Part shown: positions 35,101-47,100 of the stretch, piece after piece
How positions within the stretch are numbered: the first letter of the stretch is position 1
Layout: each line of letters opens with the position of its first letter
Source of the DNA: Henricia sp. BOLD:AAB3569
Taxonomy: Eukaryota > Echinodermata > Asteroidea > Spinulosida > Echinasteridae
Direction: 5' to 3'
DNA length: 64,000 nt
Assembly: GCA_037783545.1 (NCBI GenBank)
Contig: JBBELK010000164.1
Coordinates: 1,364,001-1,428,000 of the forward strand
Program-made: the position numbers and the translations under genes
The notes under the pieces: generated by a model
Databases searched by the model: none
The model's input: only the letters and a program-made list of their open reading frames with translations
What the model was told of the DNA's origin: nothing

Positions 35101-38100
35101 CCCGCGAACGCAACTGTACATCTTCAGCTTGAAACCACAAAGGTTACCGACGTACCGTTGGGCTCATCACAGCGGTATGCTGCCTGATTCTTACGAACAA
35201 AATTGCCACTTTAGAAATTTCTGGCGGCGCAACACGGCCATTAGATCTTTGAAAAAGGGAGGATCGTTTTTTCACAAGTTGGTTTCGGATATCCGTTTAG
35301 CATTTTTCTAAACGGATAGTTAAATTTCGGTCGTTTAAACGTTTAAACGTTGCAGCTCTAATCTGGATGCAGTGAAAAACAACTTGGCTTAACCAGGATT
35401 CAAACCGCGGACCTTCTGCTTAACGTGCAGACGCCCTACCAATTGAGCTATGAAGCCAACTGGTGGTCTTGAAACACGGTATTGTAGTTGTTGCTCACTG
35501 GTTGGGATTGGCTAGCAGGTGAGCTTAGCAAGCCCTAAAGAGGGATAAACCCTTCAATGAGATAACCACCCCTCCCAGAGATCACTTAAGATATGTCCCA
35601 AACCCCTGCCTGGCTTGCCCCAACAATTAGATTTTAATGAAATTTTATTCTTTTTTATAAATGGTATGTCCACTTGGCAGGTAAATAAGGGTCTTCACAC
35701 CGAGTTCTTAGTACATAGATTTGACCATGTGTTCCTATGAGAGGAATTTGGAGTGAAACGACGCACTTAAAACCACAGAATCAACTTTGGCGGAAAGTAT
35801 TTTTGTGATTCACTGCAAATTCTCTCCACGACGCATTCCTTAAATTTACGCGCGAAAGGGCTGTGTGAATGCAGCTTAAGTTTTTACCAGGAATGTCCGC
35901 ATTCATGATGACGGTTTCAGAAACACCAGGGAAAACGGGCACCGATGCTTTGCGGCGACTGTCGTGGGTTACAGTCTGGCCTTCGAATGACACCGCGTGT
36001 TCGTCGGTGAACTTGCCAATGGCCATCAGATGCCACGAGATGACGTCACCAAGATCCATGGTTAGACCGGGGACGTTGTTATATGAAAGGCCGTTGATTG
36101 CTGTTAACAGATAAAAACAACTTATAGTCAAGACCATTAAAAGGCCATGGCCATGGCCATAGCCGTGGCTCTATAGCTACAGCTGAGCACACCCCGCGGA
36201 CTACATGTACCCCACAATGTATTTGATTTCTATCAGCACAAGGTTATGAAATGGACTTTGAGGGCTTGTAATGCTTCACATATACAAGTTGTTTGATTTT
36301 AAACACATATTCTTCAAGCATCCTTGATGGAAGTGTAATTGTTATTGTAATGCTATTCTCAAAAAACTTTAAAATGTACGTCCAAGTTTCTGGAATTGCC
36401 CAGAAGTGACAACCTAACTTAAACGAGTCCGTCTTATCCAAGCTTGACTGTATCCAGAATATAAAAGAAAGATTGGTTTGTCCCTTACATGCCATCTGGT
36501 TGGACAGCACAAAATCCTCGTCGGTTTTGTCCACAGCGGCAGGGTTTGCAATGTTGCTATCAAGAAGCCAGCTCAGGTTCTCATCAAAGGTAGTAAAAAG
36601 AAGGAAAAACTCCTTGTCCACTCGCAACTTGGAGGAAAAAAATAATTATAATAACTTGATTTGTTTTCTAATCCCACATTCGGTTGTTTCATTTCAATGG
36701 TTGTTAATACGCATACCAAATATTAAATTTGCTCAGTTCCACACCCATGCAACACCAAGAAAAAAACTGGGTTCAGGGAGTATCCCACTGTATCTCATAG
36801 CTCAGCTGGTAGAGCATCTACCGGGTGTGTCAGAGATCTCGAGGAAGACCTAGGGGGAGTATGTCACTGTGCCTCATAGTTCAGTTGGTAGAGCATCTGC
36901 CTGGTGTGTCAGAGATCTTGCGGAAAACCTAGGGGGAGTATACCACTGTATCTTATAGCTCAGCTGGTACAGCATCTGCCTGGTGTGTCAGAGATCTTGG
37001 GGAAAACCTGAGGGAGTATGCCACTGTGCATCATAGCTTAGCTGGTAGAGCATCTGCCTGGTGTGTCAGAGATCTTGGGGAAAACCTGAGGGAGCATGCC
37101 ACTGTGCATCATAGCTTAGCTGGTAGAGCATCTGCCCGGTGTGTCAGAGGTCTTGGGGAAAACCTGAGGGAGTTTGCCACTGTGCTTCATAGCTCAGCTG
37201 GTACATCTGTCCATTGTGTCAGATGCATCAGGGTCGAAACCAGATGTAAACCATATAATTTTTCTCTCATGCCATATTTCGCGTCTTAATAATAATAATG
37301 GTGGATTATTGTATTGCCCACATGTCTACGCAAGGCATACTCCTGGCGCTGTTGCCAATATCACCACTACCATCAGGGAATCATCAGAACCATTTCATTT
37401 CAACATCTTGAGTTCAAAGGATTTTTAACTAAGTCAAAAGTTTAAGACGTAAGCAAAAGTCAGCTCACTTGTTTTCCTGTAGTGCTGTTAAGTCTCCCCT
37501 GCTTGCAGACCAGTAACGGGCCAACGAGGCCTGCGAAAATGTCGCCCTCAGGATCGACGGCCGAGGTGTAGATCCACGTAATGCAGTCTGGGTCGAGGCT
37601 AGTAGGTCCAAAGTAGTCCGGTATGGTCCAGGTATACGTGTACGAGGAACCGGGGGGTACCAGTTCGTCAGAACGATTGGCACCTAAGCATTAGGGAAAG
37701 TTGGGCCTAATGAGTTGTCCACAATTTTGTCTACAATTTTTCTCAAATAAGCTTTTCACACGAATAGCATCTAGTGTACTGATGTACTTCCTTTCACATG
37801 CATAGTATCCACTTGACCAGACTACATTTTTGTTGCTATGTGGTGCACCTGGCAGGTGTGTTTTTTCAATTATATTCAATTATCGGTTTATTTAAAATTT
37901 GACCAAATAAAAAGTCAAGGACTAAAAACATTTGGTTTACAATATAGAAAAAAATCACACATTAAAACTAAACTGAGAAACAAATTGGAGCACAAAAACA
38001 CATTAAAAGATGAGTATTGTGATTTGACGTTATGAAACAGAGACCAACCAGATCAGGAAATGAAAACTTACGAGTTAAGTAAATCATTATTAAGTAGGGG

Positions 38101-41100
38101 GACTGACTGAACCTCCGAGTTCTTGCTCGAGGGATGTCAATTTGATTGCCATTCCTGAGACTACGACCTGATGTAAATTGTAGTCTTTGGGGCAAGAAAT
38201 GGCAATGTCTAGGAGAAGTAAACAACGATTTGGCAAGATCAATACCATGTTCACAGTAGGACAGAATGGCATAAAGCAAGCAGACAATACAACTTGTACT
38301 TACCAGATGTTCCGTCCTTGTACCTCTGTCCCTCATTAGCCTTATTGTACATGACTCCATGGGGTTGCAAGCTAACATTACGCCCCACTAGGTTGTTTGT
38401 TAACGTCACCCTAATCATGTCGCCCACTTCACCCCTGATAACGGGCCCCAGCAGCCCCATGTGGGGCTCCTTGGGGGTCTTGTCGGTGAACGAGTCGCTG
38501 GTGTAGCCGACGAACACCGCTTTACGGTACGTCCCGCCGATACGGTTGTCGTCCGTTGTAAAGAACGGGTAGGAATGACTTGAAAATCACAAACAAATAA
38601 AAATTGTAACTCATATGATTTTGACTTGTAACCCATTTTGCAAATCAAGTAAATCTTCTAACCAAATTTCTGAGCTTAACAGCTCCATAAAATTGGCCTA
38701 CTCGATTCCAACTCTCATAGCTAATGGACCCTTTGCACGTGCGGCCATGACAGGGAGCAGTCACATTGTCACCGTGCGTCATGCTCGAGTAGGCACTTTG
38801 TGGATCTATTGTCACATCATTTAAATATGAGAATCTGCTCTTGTGAAAGGATCTATGTACCTTTCAGGGTCAGTGAAGTTCTCTCCATCACTATGAGTCC
38901 TCGTGATGGGTGCATAGTCCCACGAAGCTTCCTCAGCGGCTATGAAATACTCACGTTGACCCACGGTTTCTGCTTCAGATATCGGGGTTCCACATGTATC
39001 GGAAACCGTGTACAAGGCCTGTGCTCCGTCTAATACAAAAGATGTCACATGAAAAATGATTCGAACCAGCTACTCAACACCGACTAGCTCGGTGGTCAAG
39101 TGGTTAAGACGTCTGCCTAGTAAGTAGAAGGTCATGGGTTCAAGACCCACCCGAGCATGCTGTGAAGTTTTTCTCCGTCTTCAGTGGTAATTAAGTTACA
39201 TAGGGTAAAAAAAAACCTGACTTGGTATGTTCAGACGGAGGGCTACTTTTTTTAAGCCCCAATCCAATTAACGGACTCAGCGGGGGTTCGCTGAAGCTAA
39301 AGTGAGTTAGTCCAAATTGCCCTTCCGTTCAAACGGTGATGATAACTCCAGAGCTACAGTTTGAGAGGAGCTAGAATGTGGTCAAATTTGATAGCATATA
39401 AACATTGATCAGATGCCACAGAGCGAGGTCATTTGCCTTCAGTCAGTACATAAAGGTGGAGCTAAGTCATAAAAGAAACCCCGCTGTGCTGAAAGCCCTG
39501 GAGCTAAATTGGGGTGGAGCTAGCTAGCTCCAGAGATAGCCCCTCGTCTGAACGACCCAACTGATAAATCAAAAATGTATTGCATCAGATGTTGAAATGT
39601 TGAAAAGTTTATTTTCTCTTACACGACACAGTAAATACTATACACTAAGTGCTTGCTCCAAGACACGCTCAAGGTGGCTGCTCATAGATTGTGGCATTCC
39701 CCCTAACAGCTCCCCAAATATCGCTTGGATTGATGAGGCGCTTGAGATTAAGTGTCTTGCCCATGGACACAAACATGTTGGCACTAGTAAGGCTCGAACC
39801 CACAACCTCCTGATCATAAGCATGGCTGTCTACCCACTAGACCACACATGCATTTTTTGACCCGCTTAGTAAAATTCATTTTTGTTGGGGAAAACTGATT
39901 CTATAAAATTAAAAAGAGCGAAACTCTTGGACTTACCTTTAAAGTGACTTGTGGAAGCCGATGTTAGAAGCCACGTTCCTGGGTTTCTAGGTACCATGTT
40001 AGCACTCATTAAAACAGCTGGAGTAAGACTTAGAGAGTCTCTGCGATGCCCTTGAAATGTCTACACAAAAAGGTCATAAATTGCCTCGTTACATCATCTT
40101 TTATACAGTAATTACAAAGTTAGAACTAGTATTAGGCGATTTCAACATTTTTGGATTTTATTTCAATTCCATTTTATTTGATTGTTTACTTTTCAAGTAA
40201 CAAATTCCCCCACCCCTGGGGCAAAATTTAGGCGACAAAAATCCACACCCTCAAGTGCAAAACATGGGCGCCTTGCTATTTATGCACAGAAATTTGTATG
40301 TCAATGGGTCAAAATCCCCACCCTTGGGCACGAAAAACGTTACCAAACTCCCACCTAAGCCTAAGGAGTCTAGTTCATTCTTCTGCTCATATAGTGGCTT
40401 GAGAAATGTCTACGTCCGGCCAGAAAGCCGCTGCCAGCAGCTTATTAGCAACATAAGCAAACCATGGCCTTAATTTACTTATGTCACAAACTTTAAAAAC
40501 AATTCCGTAGAGAAAGAAATTAAACCAACTCTTATTGACTGACAATTACTCACCAATGGGTTACCATGGAAATAGACGGTGTGAATGTCGGCCTCAGTCC
40601 CGAAGGCCATAACATGCCAGTCAACCTTGTCCCCAAGGCAGATGTTTAAATCGGGCAAGTTACCGTACAGATATCCATTGACTCCATCCATTTTATTGCT
40701 GGCGATAAAATCTTCGTTGTCTGCACAGCAAAACAAAAATAAATTTGTGATGAATCTCATCATCGGACTGTCAATGGAGGGTACCTGCTCGCTCATCAAC
40801 AAAATTCTATGGTGATAGATCATTTGTTTTTTCAGCGGCACACCTCTGGAATGGTCTTCCTAACAGCATGCGTCAAATTCATTCCATCAGTAATTTCAAG
40901 TCCCAGCTTAAGACACATCTTTTTGTTCAGTATTACCAGACTTGATGCTCTTGATGATGCTCTTTGGTTTTAACGTTTAATATTTTGTATCTATGTACAT
41001 GTATATATGTATGTTATCGCTTTGGTTTTTGTTTTTATACTGTAAAGCGCCTAGAGGCCCTGGCATTTGGCGCTATATAAGATTGCTATTATTATTATTA

Positions 41101-44100
41101 TTATAAACTAAACCTGTATCAACCAGAAAAAAAAGTTAAGAAATTGCACTGATAGGTGATTATCAAAACATTAGTCCAACGACAAATTATCCTGAAGTTC
41201 TCAAGAAATGTACTTAGAAAACTTCTAAAAACTTGTTCTAAACCCCTCAAATAAATTAATAGTACAAACAGTTCAATAATCCACAATACACAATACTTAC
41301 AGGAATGAGTTACATCATGCTAAGGTTAAAGTCAGACATTCCCAGTTTTGCATCCTGGTGGCGCTACAATGCATAGTTCTGACCTGTCAATCAAGCCGAA
41401 CCCGCCGACCAATCACAACAGAGCTAGTAGACAGCGCCCACATAGGTCAAAGTGATGCAATCATCACAAACAATCACGCGATTTTCTGCCTATACAGTTT
41501 GTATGTTGTATGCGCCAGTTACCGGGTGAATTTTGGTTTCAATGTCGGGCGATTCAAAGGTAGGAAAGCGCATTTTTATGAATACATGTCATCCCTGCAT
41601 TACTAGCCCTCCGCTCAGTGTGTGCTACGGTAACTGTCGACCCTAAAACATAAATACTTTTGAGTTTTCTCCAATGAATCTGTGCTTTCCATGCCGAGTC
41701 CCGTTGCTTTGTACGTTGTGTCGCCATTTTTTGCGATGGCTTGTGAGCACATAGCAACAGTATCTAAGGGGCGGGGTTAACTGGGCAATCTCGGAACTAT
41801 GCATTGGACTTCGTAGTTCATCCTTGTCAATCCTAGTTAGACATACTAAAACCTAGTGACCCATAGTCAATCCTTACCAACCGTCTTCAATCAGCAACGT
41901 GTCCTGTTGGAGTTTTGCAAGCAATACTTTGCCGGGATCAATCGGGGCGAAATTAAAATAGTAAGTAAAACCTAGCAGGACCCCCTCCGAGAGCCCTAGT
42001 GCACCCTAGGGCAGCCGGCATTTGCTTTTGCCTCTTGGGGGCATTAGACTTGCCCTTAGACTTCCCAGCTCCCTTCCCGGCATTCTTTGGTAGAATTGCG
42101 AGATCAGAAATTCATCCCGGTTTGGAGCCAAAACTGTGGTTGACCGTAGCAGAGGGACACGAGGGCCAACTAAGACGCAAAACTGGGAATGTGTGACGGG
42201 GCCCTAAAACCTTTTTTGGGGTTTGGGGGTAGGGTTAAAGTAAAAAAAACGGTGCATGTTGTGCTTTACTTTATGCAGTAATTTTATCATTTATTTATCT
42301 CAGAAATGCAACATTTTCGACAGAAGTGCATGTGGGAAGTATATCCTAGAATTTGATGATCTGTTGATTCCAGGAGGTATTTTCTTTAAAATCTTTGTTC
42401 AATGTATACGAAAAAAATACCAAAAAAACACCCAAAAAGATAAGGTCACATACCTGGATCCACCGAGGGGGCGTACTTCGCAATGTTGTTGCTTAGGTAG
42501 TAACTCAGATTCTCATCAGTTATAGTGAACATTATCAGGAATTCTTTATCAACATCTTTGCGCATGCCGTTCTCATCAAGTATACCTGGACAGATTTAAA
42601 TACCAAGCAAGAGAGTATTGAAGGTACATGTGGGTCTTTCCATAAAAGCGAAAACCAAAGTGTCACTTTTTAAAGCAATTGTGAAAATGGCATTTCAAGT
42701 TACAAGAATATTTATAAGAAATTCCTGTGTAATTTATTTGAATCCCGATAAGGCCCTTACGATTTTTCTCTCATCCCAAGTTTGTGTAATTTATTAACAG
42801 TGTAAAATAGTTTCAATAATTTACAAAAATGTCTTGTATCAAAGATCTGACATTCAAGAAAACTGTTTAAAGACATATGGAGGACACCAAGGCACTTTTC
42901 AACTCTTACGATTACCAGTTCCTTTCTGGAACCTGTATTTTATAAACTGAAATGACATCATCAGCAACATTTTTTCTAAAATATTTTAAGTTTCAAAATG
43001 CCACACTTACATTTAGAAGATCGCACTAATTTGTTTGGCCAATAGATGCCCCAGCACGCCGCCCCCAGCGCGCCGCCCCAAGCGCGCCAAACTTACGACC
43101 CAATCTTACCATCTTTGCAGATGATCAGGGCACCGATGAGTCCCGTGTTGGTTCCCGACGGTGTGCTGATGTGCGAGTGGTACGGCCACGGTACGCAATT
43201 TTCATCCTTATCCGCAGGACCCGCGGCGAGATTGGCAATCCATTTATACCTGTGGGTCTTGCCCGGTTGAACGTTTTCATCCTCCTTGTCTTTTCCGGAC
43301 GTCCCGTCTTCGTAGACAGCACCTTGTATTGGGAAAAAATGGCCTGGGTTAGAATCCTGTTTGGTCCATTATGTAAATTGGGATTTGGAAAGTGTAGCGT
43401 CTGACCAAAATTTGACAGATTGTAAGTCTATATCATTAAGGCCGCTGCGAGCTCGTCGCGAGTGCCGTTACGAGTTCTGTCGAAAATGTGGAAATTTACC
43501 ACAAAAAAACATAAACGTCAAACTTTCCAAGCCGTCTTGAAGATCTTACCTTCCGAATCTTTCTCATACTTCATTCCATGAGGGTGCATAGTGTACGGCC
43601 GGCTGGCCATGTTCTTGAAATGAACAAAGATGGTATCGCCAACCTCGGCATAGAGTAGAGGTCCCAGAAACCCCAGCCATTGCGGTTTAGGGATCTCTAC
43701 CGTGTAGGAGGCGTCTGTATACTGCTTGAAGACGGCTTTCTTGTACTTGCGGCCGATTCTGTTGGAGCCACTTAGGAGGAAAGTAGCCTCGTAGCTGTGA
43801 AAAGAGACATTATTCATTATTTAATCAAGGAAAAATACAATCCTTTACACATACACAAACTGCCATTTAGAAACTGATTATTAAGGCTCTAAACTCGCCC
43901 AGAAATGGTTTGGTGCCAGTATCAATTCCACTGAGTTATACCGGGTAGCTTGTGTTTGAAGGCCGCAAGAAGATGTCTGGTTATGAAAGAGCAAAGAATA
44001 TCTGCAGTAACATTCGCTGGTGTGATGGGTTTTACTAGACGCTCACAGCCTCTTGTATTAAGCGTCAGAGGCATTAAGAATTTCAGACTAGGTTTTGCAA

Positions 44101-47100
44101 CAAAATTAAAGCTGCCTCGGTTTGCAACTAAAAAGTGTGCTTGGAGTTGGAGTTGGAGGTCTTATGAAATTAGCACAGTCTAACTTTTTTTTGTCAAAGT
44201 GGATTCTTAAATTACAACTGTTTTTGGTTTTAAAAGTCCACACCAAGCCCTGGGGAAAACTTCTCCTCTTCGGGAGTTTGAGTCCTCACTGGTACCATGG
44301 AGGATGCTGGTACTAGTGGTAGGCCCTATATCATGATTGGTATCTCGAAAAATGTTGAAAATCATCAACGCATGCCGTAGAAACCTTCCCCTGAAATGGT
44401 TTTGTCTGAAGTGCCACTAAGAACCCTTTCTATCCGGCAAAATTCCTCTTGTTTACCGCAAACATTATGTTAGTGCCTACTTTCTCCACGATACATTTAA
44501 CATTTTTTATGAACTGCATTCTGAGAAAATCTGTTTTTCTAGGAGATAAATAGACACCGCGTTCAGTCGGAACTTTCACTTTTACTATAGTTTTAGTAAT
44601 TACCCACGAGAGGGCGCTATTACAAAACAACACTGAGCAAGTTCGGGCGGCCTTGCGGGCGACTAGACTCCTCTAGTCAGACTAGCTAGTGGTCAAACCC
44701 AAACCACGCAGCGTTCGAGTGACATCGAGAGCAAGTTCGGGCGGGAGACTATTATACACATATGGACTGGCAATGAGGTCACTAGTGCACGTCTATGGGC
44801 CCCGAGGGACTGTGAGTGACCACAAGAGGGTCCTATTCCCGAGGCCGAAGGCCGAGGGAAATAGGATCCTCTTGTGCTCACTAACAGTCACGAGGGGCCC
44901 ATAGACGTGCACTAGAGACCGAATTATGCCAGTCCGTATGTGTTTTATAACACGCCTCGGGCAAAAATACACACGTACAGATACAATTTTAATTTAATAC
45001 ATTAACAAGCAACCTCCAGAGGGCGCAGTAACCGGTCACTAGTTTTTGAGACTAGTGACCGGTCAGGAACACTAGCAGGGAAACACGCGCGCGTGAAGTC
45101 TTAACGCTCGCGCCCGAAACTTGATACGCGCGTCTAGTTCACGCTGGCGCAAATTTCATGCACTAGCCTAGATTAGTGAACCTCACGTGACTGCGTTTCA
45201 GCCAGTCAGGATTGAGAACCACAAAGAGACGTGTTATAAAGTTAACTAGACTAACCATAGTCGATCTAGATGTCACTCGAACGCTGCGTGGTTTGACTAG
45301 CTAGTCTGACTAGAGAAACCAAGCCTCGGGGGTAGGTTAGTCTAGTTAACTATAGTCGACTTGCTCTTATGTGTCGCCCGCACGGACGTACGTCGCCCGC
45401 CCGAACTTGCTCAGGAAAAAAACAGTTGTAATTTAAGAATCCACTTCGACAAAAAACAAGTTAGGTGCTAATTTTATAAGACCTCCAAGCACACTTTTTA
45501 GTTGCAAACCGAGGCACTGTTGTCGTAAAACCCAGTCCGAAATTCTGAATGCCTCTGAAGCTCACAAGATCTGTGAGCGTCTAGTAAAACCCGTCACGCC
45601 ATCGAACGTTACACTATTTATCGGCCGTTCTTGAGCCATTTTGGACATGAAAAGTTAAGAATCATCTTTCTAAGAAGCATCTTTCTACGCACCAACATTT
45701 TCAGCCAGCGAGGTGAGACGAGCTGATGAATAGAGCAGATATTCTTTGCGCTCTACAAACAAAGTCAGATCCATAAACCAGCATAGTTGCGTTACACTTG
45801 AGCAATATAGCAATTTTCGTGCCACGCAATATCAGAATGGACTGCTGGAGCGTTAAGCGTCTCAAAAGGTCATATTGACCCCTTTTGAACACGTGCGAAT
45901 ATGCCATTTTGGGAGTCAAATAATGCTGAGTCATTGTGGAAGCAATGTGCGTGTGTATGTGTGTGTCTCTGGTAGGCGCAACGCAGTTTAGTTCACCAAT
46001 AGGAGCCTCAGCATACCGCGTTACGCGCGCTATGGACACACACAACGCGCACGCACATTGCTTCCACAATGGCACAAAGGGCACACTGATTGCCATACGT
46101 GCCATTTATCCTACAACAACTTCCACAACGACGCGGCATTGTTTTACTCCCAAAATGACGTCATTGGCACGAGCTCAATAGGCCTAGCATCATTTGCCAT
46201 AGACTGGTTCCCGCTCCACATATTCCACATACAACGACTGAATATGAGGACCGGCTACTGTCGTGTTTAAAATAGCATTTTAAGCATTACGTCATGCATT
46301 TATTTTTAGAAGCACATAACCGTTACTTTCATTCTCCTTCGCTTCGCTCATACGAATGAAAAGCAGTTTGATTCTAATGAATGAGTCGAATAACAAAGAA
46401 CATATTATTTAAATGTTTTATTGATACAGCATGGGATAGTGGCCGGGAACTCTATTGCCGAGCACCTTTCAACCTATTTCAACAGTACATGTTATAAAAA
46501 ACTACAATGTACATTGCAACGAATAATCATCAAGTTAAATGGTATTAGTAATACCTCCACCTGTGGAAGGTCGAGAAAATTAAAACAAAGGCATCTTGTG
46601 AGTGCATGTAATTAGAACGAAAAAGCATCTTCTCCTGGTATCCATCTGGAACCAAGCCCTTTAGGCTCTTCGGACATCGTCCGGCTCTCAACAACTCAAA
46701 CTCAAAAACATAGGCTACATTTTAACAATTAAGAGTAAGATTAGTACATTGTAAACACCAAAACGTACTGCACAACAAAGTGAAAAGGTCTATGTGTGAA
46801 ATAAATACATCAAGAATGTCTGAACACAACACGAAAAAGGCAAAATAGTAAGCATGACAGATTTCCATGTGCTACGACAATCAGAGAAATATCTGGGATC
46901 GAGAACTCGCCCAGGAACATGGCAATGCTTTTGGCGTCAGTCCATGCAGCAAAAACTGCTGGCGCTCGGAGGCCACGAAAAACCTCCTTTTATCTTTTCT
47001 TTGTTTTTAGGAGGAAACGTGGGTGCATCCTAGGACACCAAAAGGAGGCGCACTCCCCTTATCATTACCACATTACCTAGGTTTGTTCCCGGGGTTTTGA

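Noticed and set aside
39087..39157. Functional tRNA-Thr gene
   Set aside because: The acceptor and T-arm each have mismatches and the sequence continues into a tail shared with other dispersed copies, so it is a SINE head.
45705..45770. Hammerhead ribozyme (CTGATGA followed by a TAGAGC/GCTCTA stem)
   Set aside because: The stem is followed by CAAAC instead of the required GAAA, and no matching stem I/III closure was evident.
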